Source: Pseudomonas mendocina (GTDB lineage Bacteria > Pseudomonadota > Gammaproteobacteria > Pseudomonadales > Pseudomonadaceae). Taken from it: a stretch of 64,000 nucleotides of DNA. The notes below the pieces were generated by a model that saw only the letters and a program-made list of their open reading frames with translations, had not been told where the DNA came from and made no database searches. Numbering within the stretch: the first letter of the stretch is position 1; each line of letters starts with the position of its first letter. The position numbers and the translations under genes are program-made. Of the stretch, positions 36,053 through 45,780 are shown piece by piece. The stretch spans positions 124,001 through 188,000 of the forward strand of contig NZ_CP027657.1 of NCBI RefSeq assembly GCF_003008615.1, given 5' to 3'.

Positions 36053-37276
36053 ATGAAACCCCATTACCCATTGGCATCCGCCCTGCTGCTCGGCAGCGGC
36101 CTGCCAACCCTCGCGCATGCCGACTTCATCGCTGACAGCAAAGCCAGCATCGAGATGCGCAACTTCTATTTCAACCGCGATTTCCGCCAGAGCGGCGCCC
36201 GTGACAAGGCAGAGGAATGGGCGCAGGGCTTTCTGCTGCGTATGGAATCGGGCTACACCGACGGTACCGTCGGCTTCGGTATCGATGCATTGGGGATGCT
36301 CGGTCTGAAGCTCGACTCCGGCGATGGCACCGCCGGTAGCGGCCTGCTCCCGGCGGATCGTTCCGGCGGTTCGCAGGACGAATATTCCAAACTCGGCCTG
36401 ACCGCCAAGGTGAAGGTCTCCAACAGCACGCTGAAAGCCGGCGCCCTGCATTTCCGCAGCCCGATCGTCTCGGCCAACGATTCACGCCTGCTGCCGCAGA
36501 CCTTCCAGGGTGCACTGCTGAACGTTCAGGAAATCGACAACCTGACCCTGCAGGGCGGCAAGATCAACCGCATCAAGGCCAACAGCTCCACCGACTACAC
36601 CGAGATGACCGGCAACCGCATCGGCGGCAACAGCGACTCCTTCGTGTTCGGCGGCGGCGAATACAAGATCACCCCGCAGCTCACCGCCGGCCTGCACTAC
36701 GGCACCCTCGAGGATGTCTACCAACAGTACTACGGCACCCTGGTGCACGTACTGCCGCTGGGCGATGGCCAATCGTTCAAGAGCGACCTGCGCTATTCGC
36801 AGAGCCGCAAGGACGGCAACTTCCGCGACCTCGACAACAAGGCCTTCGGTGCCATGTTCACCTACAGCCTGGGTGGCCACGCCTTCGGTGCCGGCTACCA
36901 GCGCATGAGTGGTGACGACCCGTTCCCGTACATCGCCAGCAGCGATCCGTTCCTGGTCAACTTCGTGCAGATCAACGACTTCGCCAACACCGAGGAACGT
37001 TCCTGGCAGGTGCGCTACGACTACAACTTCGCCAGCCTCGGTATCCCCGGCCTGACCTTCATGACCCGCTACATCTCCGGCAACAACGTCGAGGTCGCCG
37101 GTCGCAGCAGCGAAGGCAAGGAATGGGAACGCAACATGGACATCACCTACGTGGTACAGAACGGCCCGCTTAAGAACCTCGGGCTGAAATGGCGTAACGC
37201 CACAGTTCGCTCCAACTTCGGCAACGATCTCGACGAGAACCGCCTGATTCTCAGCTACACACTGCCACTCTGGTGA
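36053..37276 (+). CDS. OprD-family outer membrane porin
   Basis: 407 residues, normal for OprD/Opd porins. The signal peptide ends near residue 23 (L-A-H-A-D). The mature start D-S-K-A-S-I-E-M-R-N-F-Y-F-N-R-D-F is the OprD-family hallmark, and beta strands run to the C-terminal Y-T-L-P-L-W, where the usual terminal Phe is Trp. The family gives specific uptake of amino acids, peptides or organic acids. AGGAG lies ten bases before ATG 36053. Flanking genes suggest it admits the TRAP substrate. The terminator at 37291 follows. Confidence 0.9.
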   Translation: MKPHYPLASALLLGSGLPTLAHADFIADSKASIEMRNFYFNRDFRQSGARDKAEEWAQGFLLRMESGYTDGTVGFGIDALGMLGLKLDSGDGTAGSGLLPADRSGGSQDEYSKLGLTAKVKVSNSTLKAGALHFRSPIVSANDSRLLPQTFQGALLNVQEIDNLTLQGGKINRIKANSSTDYTEMTGNRIGGNSDSFVFGGGEYKITPQLTAGLHYGTLEDVYQQYYGTLVHVLPLGDGQSFKSDLRYSQSRKDGNFRDLDNKAFGAMFTYSLGGHAFGAGYQRMSGDDPFPYIASSDPFLVNFVQINDFANTEERSWQVRYDYNFASLGIPGLTFMTRYISGNNVEVAGRSSEGKEWERNMDITYVVQNGPLKNLGLKWRNATVRSNFGNDLDENRLILSYTLPLW

Positions 37277-37290
37277 TAGCGACGCACTGA

Positions 37291-37315
37291 CGGGGCCTTC
37301 TTAGGCCCCGTTTTT
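37291..37315 (+). terminator. Terminator of the OprD-type porin gene
   Basis: CGGGGCC / GGCCCCG stem with a short loop and TTTTT, 14 bp beyond the stop. Confidence 0.88.
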
Positions 37316-37352
37316 CATTTCTCGGGAGGCAGTCCGGCCATAGACTTTTCTT

Positions 37353-37371
37353 CAAGTTGTATGACAACTTG
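37353..37371. promoter_or_regulatory. 19 bp palindromic operator upstream of the chemoreceptor gene
   Basis: CAAGTTGTATGACAACTTG: perfect 8-base arms around ATG, ending 44 bp before the GTG start. The TTGTNNNACAA core is typical of GntR (FadR/LldR-like) operators; the regulator is not in the window. Confidence 0.55.
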
Positions 37372-37415
37372 CCGATTCCCGAGAATCATCCTGAAGAAGA
37401 TGGCGAGGCGTTATC

Positions 37416-39299
37416 GTGAGCTTTTTACTGTCCTGGCAACAAAAATTCCGTTTGCTCGTCGCACTGACCTTGATCAGTCTGACGCTGATGGCGGCCGCTT
37501 CATTCTGGGCTAACCAGCGCCTGGGCGATGCGCTGCAGGCGCGCAGCAGTGCCGGCGCCTATGCCAGCGCGACCACGGAGCTGATGAACCAGTGGTGGCG
37601 TACAAGCGCGCAGCGACAGCAACTGAGCCCCAACGACGTGGCCAGCTACACCGCGCATCTGACCGAACTGGAGGCGCTCGTCAGACAACTCGTGGAGCAG
37701 GCCAAGCAGTTGAATGACGCCAGCCTGATTGAAGATGCCCAACAGATCGAGACGGTATTGCAGCGAGAAGTGGCCGAACAACGCACCTGGCTGACCCTCA
37801 ATCAAGGCCTGGGCCTGACCCCCTTCGAGGGCCAGCGCAAAGTCCTGGCTGACAGCGCACGCGAGCTCGAATCCATCACCATCAGCCTGATCCAGCCCGC
37901 CATCAGCGAGGCCCTGAGCGCGCAGCGCGACTACCTGTCGACCTTCGATGACGCCTTCGCCCAAACCGCCCAGGCCGCCATCGGCGAACTGCAGACCAAG
38001 ATCACCGACCTGGACTGGCAGGAAACCCCCATCGGGCAGAATGCGCAGAAATTCTCGGCAGCCTTCAACCAGGCGCAGCAGAGCATCGAACGCATCAACG
38101 CGGCCAATCGGCAGATCGCCGAACTTGCCCGGCAGTTACAGGAGAGTGTCGATGCACAAAGCCGCAACCTCGAAGGCGGCTTGCTGGCACGAACCGAAAT
38201 GGACGCGCAACAGGCACGCAGCTCTGCGCAGTGGATCATGGGCCTGAGCTTCGTCATCGTCGCCGGCCTGCTCACCATCACCCTGCTGCAGGCCTCGCGC
38301 GTACTGGTGGCACGTCTGCACAATGCCACTCAACTGCTCAGCCAGGTGGCCTCGGGCGACCTGACCGGCAAGCTGCCGGTGGGCAACAATCCCAAGGATG
38401 AATTCAACCAGTTGGCCGCTGCCGCCAATCGCATGATCCAGGGCATCGGTGGCATCGTTTCCCAGGTGGTGAAGGCCAATGGCGAACTGGGCCGCCTGCA
38501 TGGTCATCTCGGTGATGCCATGCGCCAACTGGGCGACAACAGCATGCAGGTGGAGATGCAGACCGAACAGGCCGCCTCCGCCTCGCAACAGATCAGCGCC
38601 ACGCTCAACGACATGGCGCAACGCACCGCCGAGGTCGGCACGGCAACCAGCAGCGCCTACGATGCTGCCCGCAACGGCGGCCAGGTGATCGCCGCCAGTG
38701 TCGAAAGCATGAGCCGCCTGGCCCAGTTGATTCAGGACACGCACGCTCAGGTCGACGCACTGGGGCAAAGCAGCGCTCGCGTGAGCGGTATCGTCGATGT
38801 GATCAACAGCCTGGCCGACCAGACCAACCTGCTCGCGCTCAACGCCGCCATCGAAGCTGCGCGGGCCGGTGAAGCCGGGCGTGGCTTCTCGGTGGTCGCC
38901 GACGAGGTGCGTTCGCTGGCACAGAAAACCGTCGCCGCCACCACCGACATCAGCGCCATCGTCGGCGAGTTCCAGCAGCAGACCCGGCACATGCATCAGT
39001 TGATGAGCAACGGCCTCGGCCTCGCGGCAGACAGCGAACGCCATGCCGGCGACGTGGCCAACGCCATCGACTCCATCACCCAGGCCATGGAGCGCCTCAA
39101 CGGTGAAATGAATCAGGTCGTGGTGGCGATCGAAGAAGTGTCCACCACCACCGAGGACATCGCCGACAAGATGGAGTCCATCAACCTGCATACCGGCCAG
39201 AGCAAGGATCTGCGGCATAACCTCGGCCATCACACCGAAGGCCTCTCCTCTCAGGTCGATGCCCTCGGCCGCAGCGCCAGCCAGTTCCGCCTGGTCTGA
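37416..39299 (+). CDS. Methyl-accepting chemotaxis protein with a long periplasmic helical domain
   Basis: 627 residues. TM1 spans about 12-33. A roughly 240-residue all-helical periplasmic sensor follows, then TM2 (about 274-294), HAMP (295-350) and the cytoplasmic signalling domain with the hairpin tip [20 protein letters not shown] near 468. The sensor length and helical character fit the helical bimodular (HBM) type of McpS and TorS better than the shorter four-helix type (inference). There is no C-terminal CheR-tethering pentapeptide. The start is GTG with GAGG seven bases upstream. It sits between the porin and an orphan TRAP binding protein. Confidence 0.9.
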   Translation: MSFLLSWQQKFRLLVALTLISLTLMAAASFWANQRLGDALQARSSAGAYASATTELMNQWWRTSAQRQQLSPNDVASYTAHLTELEALVRQLVEQAKQLNDASLIEDAQQIETVLQREVAEQRTWLTLNQGLGLTPFEGQRKVLADSARELESITISLIQPAISEALSAQRDYLSTFDDAFAQTAQAAIGELQTKITDLDWQETPIGQNAQKFSAAFNQAQQSIERINAANRQIAELARQLQESVDAQSRNLEGGLLARTEMDAQQARSSAQWIMGLSFVIVAGLLTITLLQASRVLVARLHNATQLLSQVASGDLTGKLPVGNNPKDEFNQLAAAANRMIQGIGGIVSQVVKANGELGRLHGHLGDAMRQLGDNSMQVEMQTEQAASASQQISATLNDMAQRTAEVGTATSSAYDAARNGGQVIAASVESMSRLAQLIQDTHAQVDALGQSSARVSGIVDVINSLADQTNLLALNAAIEAARAGEAGRGFSVVADEVRSLAQKTVAATTDISAIVGEFQQQTRHMHQLMSNGLGLAADSERHAGDVANAIDSITQAMERLNGEMNQVVVAIEEVSTTTEDIADKMESINLHTGQSKDLRHNLGHHTEGLSSQVDALGRSASQFRLV

Positions 39300-39304
39300 A
39301 CGAA

Positions 39305-39336
39305 AAGGCCCGACCGATATCCATCGGCCGGGCCTT
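39305..39336. terminator. Terminator between the chemoreceptor and the orphan binding protein genes
   Basis: AAGGCCCG / CGGGCCTT outer stem continued by CCGAT / ATCGG, between convergent genes 5 bp after the chemoreceptor stop. Confidence 0.75.
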
Positions 39337-39356
39337 GCTCACCGCTTGCTGCGACT

Positions 39357-40352
39357 CTAGCGTTCGCCGCCCTCGAGATAGTCATCGATGATGCGTGCGC
39401 GATCCTCGCCCGCGCGCGCCAACCACTCGTTGGTCAGAGTCTGGCCGACCTCGGTCAGGCCCTGATGCAGCGCCGGCGGAATGTCCTGAACGACGGTAAT
39501 GCCGCGCCGGGCCAGCATGCGTGTCTGATACCCGGTCAACGCCCAGGAAAGCTCCCAGCCGGCCCGCTCGGCGCGCTCGCCGGCATGCAGCAGCGCCTGC
39601 CGGTGCGCCTCGGGCAAACGCTGGAAGGCCCGTTCGTTGACGATGACGATGTTCTTGGGAATGAACGCCCTGACATCGTAGAAGTGGGAAACGAAATCCC
39701 AGGCGCGCAGATCCATGCCCGTGGCGCTGGAGGTCAGCATGACGTCGACCTTGCCATCACGAAAGGCCTGCGCCACGTCCTCGGTATTGATGGTCGTCGG
39801 CTGCGCGTGCAGCAGGTGCGCCAGGCGCGAAATGGTCGGGTTGTAACTGCGAAAACGCAGGTCACGCAGATCGCCAACATGCTGCAGAGGGCGATCACTG
39901 AACAGACTCTGTGCCGGCCATGGTACCGCGTAGACCAGACGCACACCGTCAGCCAGCAGTCGCTGTTCGATCGCGCTGCGGCTGACCGCCCAGAGCTTGC
40001 GGGCCTGCTCGTAATCGGTGGCGAGAAACGGCAGGCTGTCCAGTTCGTAGATCGGGTCTTCGTTGCCCAGCGCCGACATGAACAGGTCGCCGAGTTGAAT
40101 ATCGCCACGGCTCACCGCTGGCTTCACATCCAGGCGCCGATACAGGGCAGAGTTGGGATGTACGCGGATGTCCAGATGGCCCTGGGTGGCCTGCCGCACG
40201 CTTCTGGCGAAGTCCACCGCGACACGGCTGATGAAGTTGCCCGCAGGTTGCTCGACGGACATCGACCAGCGTTCGTTACTCTGCACGGGAAAGGCCACGG
40301 GCAAAGCGACAAGCAGAGCGCAGAGCGCCGACACGCAGTGTACGGTCTTCAT
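39357..40352 (-). CDS. Orphan TRAP-type periplasmic binding protein (DctP paralogue)
   Basis: 331 residues with a signal peptide (to about residue 22). It parallels the TRAP DctP in many blocks: E-R-W-S-M-S-V-E-Q-P-A-G-N, L-G-N-E-D-P-I-Y-E-L-D-S-L-P-F-L-A and F-I-P-K-N-I-V-I-V-N, with the ligand Arg in L-R-F-R-S-Y-N-P. No permease genes adjoin it, so it either shares the DctQM pair or presents ligand to the neighbouring chemoreceptor. A GTG at 40364 is an alternative start. It is divergent from pxpA and has regulon element copy 3 upstream. Confidence 0.87.
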   Translation of the reverse strand: MKTVHCVSALCALLVALPVAFPVQSNERWSMSVEQPAGNFISRVAVDFARSVRQATQGHLDIRVHPNSALYRRLDVKPAVSRGDIQLGDLFMSALGNEDPIYELDSLPFLATDYEQARKLWAVSRSAIEQRLLADGVRLVYAVPWPAQSLFSDRPLQHVGDLRDLRFRSYNPTISRLAHLLHAQPTTINTEDVAQAFRDGKVDVMLTSSATGMDLRAWDFVSHFYDVRAFIPKNIVIVNERAFQRLPEAHRQALLHAGERAERAGWELSWALTGYQTRMLARRGITVVQDIPPALHQGLTEVGQTLTNEWLARAGEDRARIIDDYLEGGER

Positions 40353-40504
40353 GGGGTTCCCCACTGGACAGGTGGTCTGGTGCAGAATCGGCCCGACTTC
40401 TGCACAGCGGAAAGCAAAGTCCCCCGGTACGGGAACCGGGGGTGCGCCAAAACAGCGCCAAGGAGCGTCTCACGGGGCTCACTGTCGAGCGCTGAGGCGA
40501 CACT

Positions 40505-40542
40505 GTCCAACGGGAAAAAACGGGGTCGTCCGATCAGAAAAT
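40505..40542 (-). promoter_or_regulatory. Shared regulon element, copy 3 (orphan binding protein promoter)
   Basis: Read towards the gene: ATTTTCTGATCGGAC, then GACCCCGTTTTTTCCCGTTGGAC. It is 152 bp from the start and 20 bp from copy 4, which faces the other way, so the pair sits back to back in the intergenic gap. Confidence 0.75.
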
Positions 40543-40562
40543 CCGATACCCGCCACCATCAG

Positions 40563-40600
40563 CTTTTCCTATCTCGGGCGGATGTTTTTATTAGTTGGAC
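40563..40600 (+). promoter_or_regulatory. Shared regulon element, copy 4 (pxpA promoter)
   Basis: CTTTTCCTATCTCGGGCGG, then ATGTTTTTATTAGTTGGAC, oriented towards pxpA and 101 bp before its start. It is the most diverged copy in the middle, but both ends are conserved. Confidence 0.7.
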
Positions 40601-40701
40601 GCCTCAGGCGGCACTCTGAAAAATGAACGACAACCATTAGAACAGCCTGCGCGCTGTCCACTAGACGTCCTCCACATGCAAGCCACGATTAGGATGCTCC
40701 C

Positions 40702-41454
40702 TTGAATAGCCTGCTTCTGAATTGCGACATCGGCGAAAGCTTCGGCGCCTGGACCATGGGCATGGACGCCGAGGTCATGCCCTTCATCGATTGCGCCAAC
40801 ATCGCCTGCGGTTTCCATGCCTCCGACCCCGGCACCATGCGCAAGACCGTGGCCCTGGCGGTCGAACATGGCGTGCGCATCGGCGCGCACACCGCGTATC
40901 AGGATCTGGTCGGTTTCGGTCGCCGTTCGATGGACTGCACGCCGCAGGAAGTCGAAGACCTGATGCTCTATCAGATCGGTGCACTGGAAGGCATCTGCCG
41001 TAGCCAGGACAGCCACGTCAGCTACGTCAAACCGCACGGCGCGCTGTATCAGGACATGATGCGCAAGCCCGCCACGCTGCGTGCGGTGATGAGCGCCGTG
41101 GCCAAGTACAACCGCCACCTGCCGCTGATGCTGATGTGCACCCGCGACAACAGCCAGTTCCAGACGCTGGGCGACGAGTACGGCCTGACGCTGTGGTTCG
41201 AGGCCTTCGCCGACCGCGCCTACGACGCCGAGGGTTTTCTGGTCAGCCGCAAACTGCCCGCAGCGGTGCACCACGACAGCGAAATCATCGTCGACCAGGC
41301 CGTGACCCTGGCACGTGGCGAGACCCTGGTCGCCAGCGATGGCAGCGCCCTGTTGCTGCGGGCTCAGACCTTGTGCGTGCATGGCGACAACGCCAGCTCG
41401 GTCGCCGCGGTCAAACGTATCCGCCAGGCATTCGATACGCTGGATCAGGCATGA
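40702..41454 (+). CDS. pxpA: 5-oxoprolinase subunit PxpA (LamB/YcsF family)
   Basis: 250 residues, the usual length. With PxpB and PxpC it forms the ATP-dependent enzyme that opens 5-oxoproline (pyroglutamate) to glutamate. Hallmarks are [10 protein letters not shown] at the start, [12 protein letters not shown] near residue 33, [16 protein letters not shown] near 60 and V-K-P-H-G-A-L-Y near 110. The start is TTG at 40702 with AGGA seven bases upstream. It is first in a tightly overlapping pxpA-pxpB-pxpC operon. Confidence 0.95.
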   Translation: MNSLLLNCDIGESFGAWTMGMDAEVMPFIDCANIACGFHASDPGTMRKTVALAVEHGVRIGAHTAYQDLVGFGRRSMDCTPQEVEDLMLYQIGALEGICRSQDSHVSYVKPHGALYQDMMRKPATLRAVMSAVAKYNRHLPLMLMCTRDNSQFQTLGDEYGLTLWFEAFADRAYDAEGFLVSRKLPAAVHHDSEIIVDQAVTLARGETLVASDGSALLLRAQTLCVHGDNASSVAAVKRIRQAFDTLDQA

Positions 41455-42164
41455 AAGCACCCACCCCACGGCTCGAAGTCGCCGGCATCGATAGCCTGAT
41501 CCTGCGTCTGTTCGAGCAGATCGACGAAGACAACATGCCCTGGATGCTGGCCGCCAGTCTGCGCCTGAAGGAAGTCTTCGGCGCGGCACTGATCGACCTG
41601 GTGCCCTCCTACACCACGCTGCTGCTGCATTACGACCTCACCCTGCTCGACGCACAGCAGGTTCGCGCCCTGGTGGCCCAGGCCTTCGAAGGCCTGCAAC
41701 CTGCCGTCACCGGCAGTGGCCGCGAACACTGCCTGCCCACCTGGTACGACCGCAGCGTCGGACCGGAGCTGGCCCTGCTGGCCGAACGCACCGGCCTCAG
41801 CGAAGCCGAGGTGATCACTCGCCATAGTGACCACGCGTATCAGGTCTTCGCCCTGGGCTTCGCCCCGGGTTTCGCCTTCATGGGGTTGGTCGAAGAGCTA
41901 CTCGCCACGCCGCGCCTGAGCACCCCGCGTAAACGCATCGCGCCGGGCAGCGTTGGCATTGCCGAACGCCAGACCGCAGCCTACCCGGTGACCTCCCCTG
42001 GCGGCTGGAACCTGCTGGGGCGCACCCCGGTGAAACTCTTCGGCGATGACATCGAAGGCTACAGCCTGCTGCAACCGGGCGACCGGGTACGTTTCGTACC
42101 GGTCGAACGTGCCGAATTCATCCGCCTGGGCGGCGACGACAGCCCTCTGGAGACCGTGCAATGA
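41451..42164 (+). CDS. pxpB: 5-oxoprolinase subunit PxpB (KipI family)
   Basis: 237 residues. PxpB and PxpC form the KipI/KipA-like part of 5-oxoprolinase. Recognisable are H-Y-D-L-T-L-L-D near residue 62, [21 protein letters not shown] near 125, and [21 protein letters not shown] with G-R-T-P-V. The start overlaps the pxpA stop (ATGA), and its own stop overlaps pxpC the same way. Confidence 0.93.
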   Translation: MKAPTPRLEVAGIDSLILRLFEQIDEDNMPWMLAASLRLKEVFGAALIDLVPSYTTLLLHYDLTLLDAQQVRALVAQAFEGLQPAVTGSGREHCLPTWYDRSVGPELALLAERTGLSEAEVITRHSDHAYQVFALGFAPGFAFMGLVEELLATPRLSTPRKRIAPGSVGIAERQTAAYPVTSPGGWNLLGRTPVKLFGDDIEGYSLLQPGDRVRFVPVERAEFIRLGGDDSPLETVQ

Positions 42165-43090
42165 CCCAGACCTGCAATGGGCTGCGCATCGTGCGTAGCA
42201 GCCCTTTCATCCAACTGCAGGATGCCGGCCGTTTTGGCGTACGCCACCTGGGCGTGACCCAGAGCGGCGCGCTGGACTGGATCGCGCAGTACTGGGCCAA
42301 CTGGCTGCTGGGTAATCCACTGACCGCCGCCGTGGTGGAAATCACCCTCGGCAATGGCGAATTCGAATGCACTCGCGGCGCCACGCTGGCGCTGGCAGGT
42401 GCCGACCTGAGCGCGCGCCTGGATGAACAGAGCCTGCAGCCCTGGCGCAGTTTCCGCGTGCGTGCCGGCCAGCGCCTGACGTTCGCCCAGCCACGCCAGG
42501 GCGCCCGTGCCTACCTTGCCGCCCCCGGAGGTTTCCTGGCACCGGAGGTACTCGGCAGTTGCGCCAGCATGCTGCGCGAAGGCCTCGGTGGCCTGCACGG
42601 CGACGGCCAGGCCCTGGCCAACGGCGACGAACTGAGCTGGGCCGGCACCACCGAGTCCGTGCGAGAAGTCCCTCGGGAACAGATTCCACACTACTCGTCC
42701 TGCCCTCGCCTGCCACTGGTACTGGGCGCGCAGATCGGCGACTTCAGCGGACAGAGCCTGTTCGACGCGTTCAACTGCGACTGGCTGATCGACACTCGCG
42801 CCGACCGCATGGGCATTCGCCTGAATGGCCCGCAGTTGCAATGCAACCGTGGCTCGATGATCTCCGAAGGCATTCCCCTGGGCGCGGTGCAGGTTCCGCC
42901 CGATGGCCAGCCGATCATCCTACTCAACGACCGGCAGACCATCGGTGGTTATCCGCGCCTCGGTGCGTTGACGCCTCAAGCCGTTGCCCGCTTGGCCCAG
43001 TGCCTGCCCGGACAGAAGGTACGCCTGACACCCAGCACCCAGGACAGCGCTCAACACCAGCAACGCGAACTGCTGAAACAGTGGCAATAA
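42161..43090 (+). CDS. pxpC: 5-oxoprolinase subunit PxpC (biotin-dependent carboxyltransferase-like)
   Basis: 309 residues. Typical features are Q-D-A-G-R-F-G-V-R-H-L-G-V-T-Q-S-G-A-L-D near residue 20, E-I-T-L-G-N-G-E-F near 63, the central D-R-M-G-I-R-L-N-G-P near 215 and S-E-G-I-P-L-G-A-V-Q-V-P-P-D-G-Q-P-I-I-L near 235. It completes the 5-oxoprolinase complex. The start is ATG in ATGA overlap with pxpB. A REP-like repeat follows after 10 bp. Confidence 0.93.
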   Translation: MTQTCNGLRIVRSSPFIQLQDAGRFGVRHLGVTQSGALDWIAQYWANWLLGNPLTAAVVEITLGNGEFECTRGATLALAGADLSARLDEQSLQPWRSFRVRAGQRLTFAQPRQGARAYLAAPGGFLAPEVLGSCASMLREGLGGLHGDGQALANGDELSWAGTTESVREVPREQIPHYSSCPRLPLVLGAQIGDFSGQSLFDAFNCDWLIDTRADRMGIRLNGPQLQCNRGSMISEGIPLGAVQVPPDGQPIILLNDRQTIGGYPRLGALTPQAVARLAQCLPGQKVRLTPSTQDSAQHQQRELLKQWQ

Positions 43091-43100
43091 CCGGTCTACT

Positions 43101-43154
43101 GCGTAGGGCGGGTGCAACCCGCCACCGTCAAGCGGCGGGTTACACCCACCCTAC
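43101..43154. repeat. REP-like palindromic repeat (GTAGGGCGGGTG type)
   Basis: GTAGGGCGGGTGCAACCCGCC and the facing GGCGGGTTACACCCACC with CTAC form a long imperfect inverted repeat after pxpC. A single arm of the same family occurs at 62250. Confidence 0.65.
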
Positions 43155-43281
43155 ATCTGTTGAGAGGCCAGTCATAACGCGCACGCGATGCATAGCGGCT
43201 GAAGCCGCAAATGCATTAAAGTCGGCGGTCTGCACGCGAGGCTGAAAACAGCGCTCGCCCATTGCCCAGAAGAGCCCGACG

Positions 43282-44241
<960 letters not shown>

Positions 44242-44270
44242 TGCAGCTGCTCGCAGCACAATCCCCTCCC

Positions 44271-44329
44271 GTAGCCCGGATGCAATCCGGGGCTGGTTCA
44301 CCCTGCTTCCCGGATTGCATCCGGGCTAC
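44271..44329. repeat. Perfect REP-type inverted repeat between moxR and the DUF58 gene
   Basis: Two 21-base arms beginning GTAGCCCGGATGCAAT and ending in the exact reverse complement, with a 17-base spacer. The element abuts the first possible ATG of the DUF58 gene and occupies the place where a Shine-Dalgarno should be. Confidence 0.8.
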
Positions 44330-44335
44330 ATGCTG

Positions 44336-45289
44336 ATGTCCATGCAAACCCCAGCCAGCCAACCCGGCATCCACGTCACCCTCGGCGAGCTGATCGACAT
44401 GCGCCACAAGGTGCATGAAGTGCCGCTGTTCTCCACGCCGGCGCGACGCAGCCCGCTGATCGGCCTGCACCACTCACGCCTGCGTGGGCGTGGCGTGGAC
44501 TTCGATCAGGTGCGCGTCTACCAGGCCGGTGACGATGTGCGCACCATCGACTGGCGCGTCACCGCACGCACCCAGGAGCCGCACACCAAGCTGTTCCACG
44601 AAGAGCGCGAACGACCGATCTTCATCATCGCCGAACAGAGCCAGCGCCTGTTCTTCGGCTCCAGCCTGTGCTTCAAATCGGTATTGGCAGCGCAAGCGGC
44701 AGCACTGGTCGCCTGGGCCGCGCTGGGCCACAACGACCGTATCGGTGGCCTGGTATTCGCCGACAACGAGCATCACGAAGTCAAACCACGGCGCAGCAAG
44801 CAGAGCCTGCTGCAACTGCTCAATCTGCTGGCACGCGCCAATCAGGCCTTGCAGCCGGAGCCACAGCCTGGCGGGGTGCGCGATGCCTTCGGCCTGGCCT
44901 TGCGCCGCGCTCGTGAAGTGCTGCGTCCTGGCAGTCTGGTGGTGGTACTGTGCGACGAACGTGCGCTGAGCGATAACGCCGAGCAGCAGTTGACCCTGCT
45001 CGCCCGTCATACCGACCTGCTGCTATTGCCGCTGTCCGACCCGCTCGATCACGCCCTGCCCGCCGCCGGCCTGCTGCGTTTCACCCAGAACGATGCCCAG
45101 CTGGAACTGGACAGCCACAACGGCGACCTGCGTCAGCGCTACCGGGAGCAGGCGCAAACGCGCGAACAACGCTGGCAACGTCTGGCGCAAAAACTCGGCG
45201 TCCCGCTACTGCCGCTGAGCACCCAGTTCGAACTGGTCGAGCAACTGCAGGAACAACTCAGCGCGCTACGCCCGAGGAAGGCGCCATGA
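44336..45289 (+). CDS. DUF58 domain protein of the MoxR/Bat operon
   Basis: 317 residues from ATG 44336; ATGs at 44330 and 44342 are equally possible and none has a good Shine-Dalgarno. The DUF58 core reads G-R-G-V-D-F-D-Q-V-R-V-Y-Q-A-G-D-D-V-R-T-I-D-W-R-V-T-A-R near residue 45, followed by a VWA-like fold (I-F-I-I-A-E-Q-S-Q-R-L-F-F-G). MIDAS D-x-S-x-S is not intact (A-E-Q-S-Q). It overlaps the DUF4381 gene by 4 bp. It is presumed to assist MoxR in protein complex assembly at the membrane. Confidence 0.85.
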   Translation: MSMQTPASQPGIHVTLGELIDMRHKVHEVPLFSTPARRSPLIGLHHSRLRGRGVDFDQVRVYQAGDDVRTIDWRVTARTQEPHTKLFHEERERPIFIIAEQSQRLFFGSSLCFKSVLAAQAAALVAWAALGHNDRIGGLVFADNEHHEVKPRRSKQSLLQLLNLLARANQALQPEPQPGGVRDAFGLALRRAREVLRPGSLVVVLCDERALSDNAEQQLTLLARHTDLLLLPLSDPLDHALPAAGLLRFTQNDAQLELDSHNGDLRQRYREQAQTREQRWQRLAQKLGVPLLPLSTQFELVEQLQEQLSALRPRKAP

Positions 45290-45780
45290 ATCCACTCGAG
45301 CAGCTGCAGCCGCTGATCGACCCTGCGCCAGTGCATTGGTGGCCACCCGCTCCTGGCTGGTGGTTGCTGGCCGTGCTCTTGCCGCTGCTCGGCTGGGGAC
45401 TCTGGCACCTGTTAAAGCGCTGGCGCAACAGGCCGCGCCAGGTCGTTCGCGAACAGGCACTCGATCCCCTGCGCCAGGCCGCACTGGACGAACTGGCTCA
45501 GTTGCGCAAACCCTACGATGGCCAGGCCGCTGGCCCCTGGCTGCAACAGCTCAACTCCCTGCTCAAGCGCCTGTGCCGCGAACGCTATCCGGACGCGGGC
45601 AGCCACATCCTGAGCAGCCGCGCCTGGCTGGCCTTTCTCGACAACCGTTGTCCGGCGGCAGGCCTGACACGCTGGATGATTCTCGTCGAAGGCGCTTACA
45701 AACCGCAGTGCACCCTCAGCGACAAGGCCATCACCGAACTCGACCTGGCCGTCGCCACCTGGATTCGCAAGCATGTTTGA
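45286..45780 (+). CDS. DUF4381 membrane protein of the Bat operon
   Basis: 164 residues. A proline-rich N-terminus (L-I-D-P-A-P-V-H-W-W-P-P-A-P-G-W-W) leads into one membrane helix (L-L-A-V-L-L-P-L-L-G-W-G-L-W-H-L), then a basic cytosolic helical part. The D-P-x-x-x-x-W-W-P-x-A-P-G-W-W pattern is the DUF4381 signature. It overlaps both neighbours (ATGA upstream, 8 bp downstream), so translation is coupled through the operon. Confidence 0.85.
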   Translation: MNPLEQLQPLIDPAPVHWWPPAPGWWLLAVLLPLLGWGLWHLLKRWRNRPRQVVREQALDPLRQAALDELAQLRKPYDGQAAGPWLQQLNSLLKRLCRERYPDAGSHILSSRAWLAFLDNRCPAAGLTRWMILVEGAYKPQCTLSDKAITELDLAVATWIRKHV

